Below, one piece after another: positions 63,130 to 64,000 of a DNA stretch of 64,000 nucleotides. The notes under the pieces are model-generated. The model worked only from the letters and a program-made list of their open reading frames with translations. It was not told the origin of the DNA and made no database searches. The position numbers and the translations under genes are program-made. Origin of the DNA: Dipteronia dyeriana (Eukaryota > Streptophyta > Magnoliopsida > Sapindales > Sapindaceae); assembly GCA_032871835.1 (NCBI GenBank), contig CM065300.1, positions 72,338,017 through 72,402,016 on the forward strand, read 5' to 3'. Every line of letters begins with the position of its first letter. Positions within the stretch are counted from its first letter, which is position 1.

Positions 63130-64000
63130 TAAGCTAACGTATAGGGGAGGGTGAATAGGTTAGTACACATTTTTCATTCCCTTAAAACAAACTTAAGTTT
63201 GTCCCTGTAGATAGCTTGTATCACAATTTTATAATTCAAGTACAAACAAAATCAATTTAATAAGGATATGCTTGGCTAAACAAAATAAATGTTGATAACA
63301 ATTTGCATGTGATACGAACTTAATTTTTACATAGGCTATTAAACTTAAGCCTTTAACAAGTTCAAAGTTTGACAAACAATGAATATCAATTACAAGTATT
63401 TTAGACAAGATATGTATATCAACACATATACAAATATCAAGAGATAGGGATATAGAAAAATTAACACATGATTTATACGTGGTAAAACCTCCGAAGAGGA
63501 AACATCCACGGGTTGATTCCATAACCACCGGCAAACACCTTTCACAAGTAAGATTAAAAGATACAATCTCTCAAGTGACCAACTTCACCTAGAAATCTAC
63601 CCTTGAACCCCACATAATGAAAGAGATGTCACATTGCATAAATCAAAGAATCACTCTCCAAAATGTGACTTCCAACGCTCAAATAAAAGAATCACTCTAA
63701 GAAATGAGACTTCCACGCTTAGCTATCCAGATCACCCCGACCAAAGCCAAGCCTTCCAATGCATAAATCAAAGAATCACTCTGTGAAATGTGACTCCCAA
63801 TGCACAATCCAAAGGATCACTCTAAGAAATATGACTTCCAATGCATAACTTGAAGAATCACTCTCCAAATGTGACTTCCAATACTAAATCCAAAGAATCA
63901 CTCTAAGGAATGAGATTTCCAACCTTTTCACAAGGCAATCTATGTGATCATGAATGCAAAACTCAAACAAGTACGTAACATAAAATATGATGATTAACAC
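63130..64000. repeat. LTR-like sequence with AATCACTCTAAGAAATGTGA tandem repeats
   Basis: GGGGAGGGTGAATAGG near 63145 and ACGTGGTAAAACCTCC near 63478 resemble plant Copia LTR-associated words, like those at 5240 and 5385. From about 63620 to 63930, six or so degenerate units of 45-60 bp repeat AAGAATCACTCT...GAAATGTGACTTCCAA. The element continues beyond the window, so its borders are unknown. Confidence 0.55.

Noticed and set aside
63620..63930. CRISPR-like spacing of short repeats
   Set aside because: Units are degenerate, directly adjoining and in plant LTR-like DNA; no unique spacers and no cas genes.
1..64000. Endogenous viral sequences and tRNA/rRNA genes
   Set aside because: I found no viral coat, movement or pararetrovirus-type motifs and no convincing tRNA or rRNA; reverse transcriptase-like parts fit Copia and LINE.

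Overview
The window is plant nuclear DNA, most likely from a eudicot. It is AT-rich, with many GT-AG introns and a dense mix of plant transposon families: hAT, PIF/Harbinger, Mutator-like (MULE), Copia, LINE and SINE. No species can be named from the sequence. Two host genes look intact: a DNA ligase IV gene (LIG4) on the + strand and a PRCC-family gene on the - strand, arranged convergently. Everything else is transposons, pseudogenes and simple or tandem repeats.

Layout. 1-3640: a PIF/Harbinger-like element with long GGAAT-rich inverted ends, a 539-bp direct duplication and AT-rich DNA. 3640-8770: a decayed Copia gag on the - strand with its primer site at 5195-5206, then LTR-like DNA. 8830-11170: remains of a RICESLEEPER-type hAT. 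11479-22740: an apparent ~11 kb MULE holding two convergent broken genes, a DUF1985/Ulp1-like gene (+) and a mudrA-type transposase (-), with families of short internal repeats. 23140-24420: a satellite array with a ~94-bp period. 24868-25370: a fragment of an O-fucosyltransferase gene. 25899-29211: an MPK4-type MAP kinase pseudogene (-), head-to-head with LIG4.

LIG4 (29501-54231). I could place 27 exons with canonical splice sites. The summed coding length is 3,486 nt in one open frame, giving 1,161 residues. One exon is only 7 nt. The gene is long because introns 23 and 24 are loaded with transposons. Intron 23 holds a stack of three DNA elements, including a 3.8-kb hAT with an exact 8-bp target duplication. 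Intron 24 holds a 5-kb Copia element between two LTRs. The ligase core, BRCT domains, XRCC4-binding segment and conserved C-terminus all remain readable, so the product is probably a working end-joining ligase.

54232-59509: the convergent gap, then PRCC (two exons, 373 residues) with a 2.9-kb intron carrying LINE fragments and a tandem duplication. 59510-64000: an hAT end about 140 bp upstream of the PRCC start, a PIF/Harbinger transposase fragment, a TAA-flanked MITE, a ~159-bp duplication, and repeat-rich LTR-like DNA.

No new defence system or gene cluster was found. The most interesting features are the LIG4 microexon, the nested transposons in LIG4 introns, the MULE with a protease-like passenger gene, and the kinase-dead MAPK relic sharing the LIG4 promoter region.
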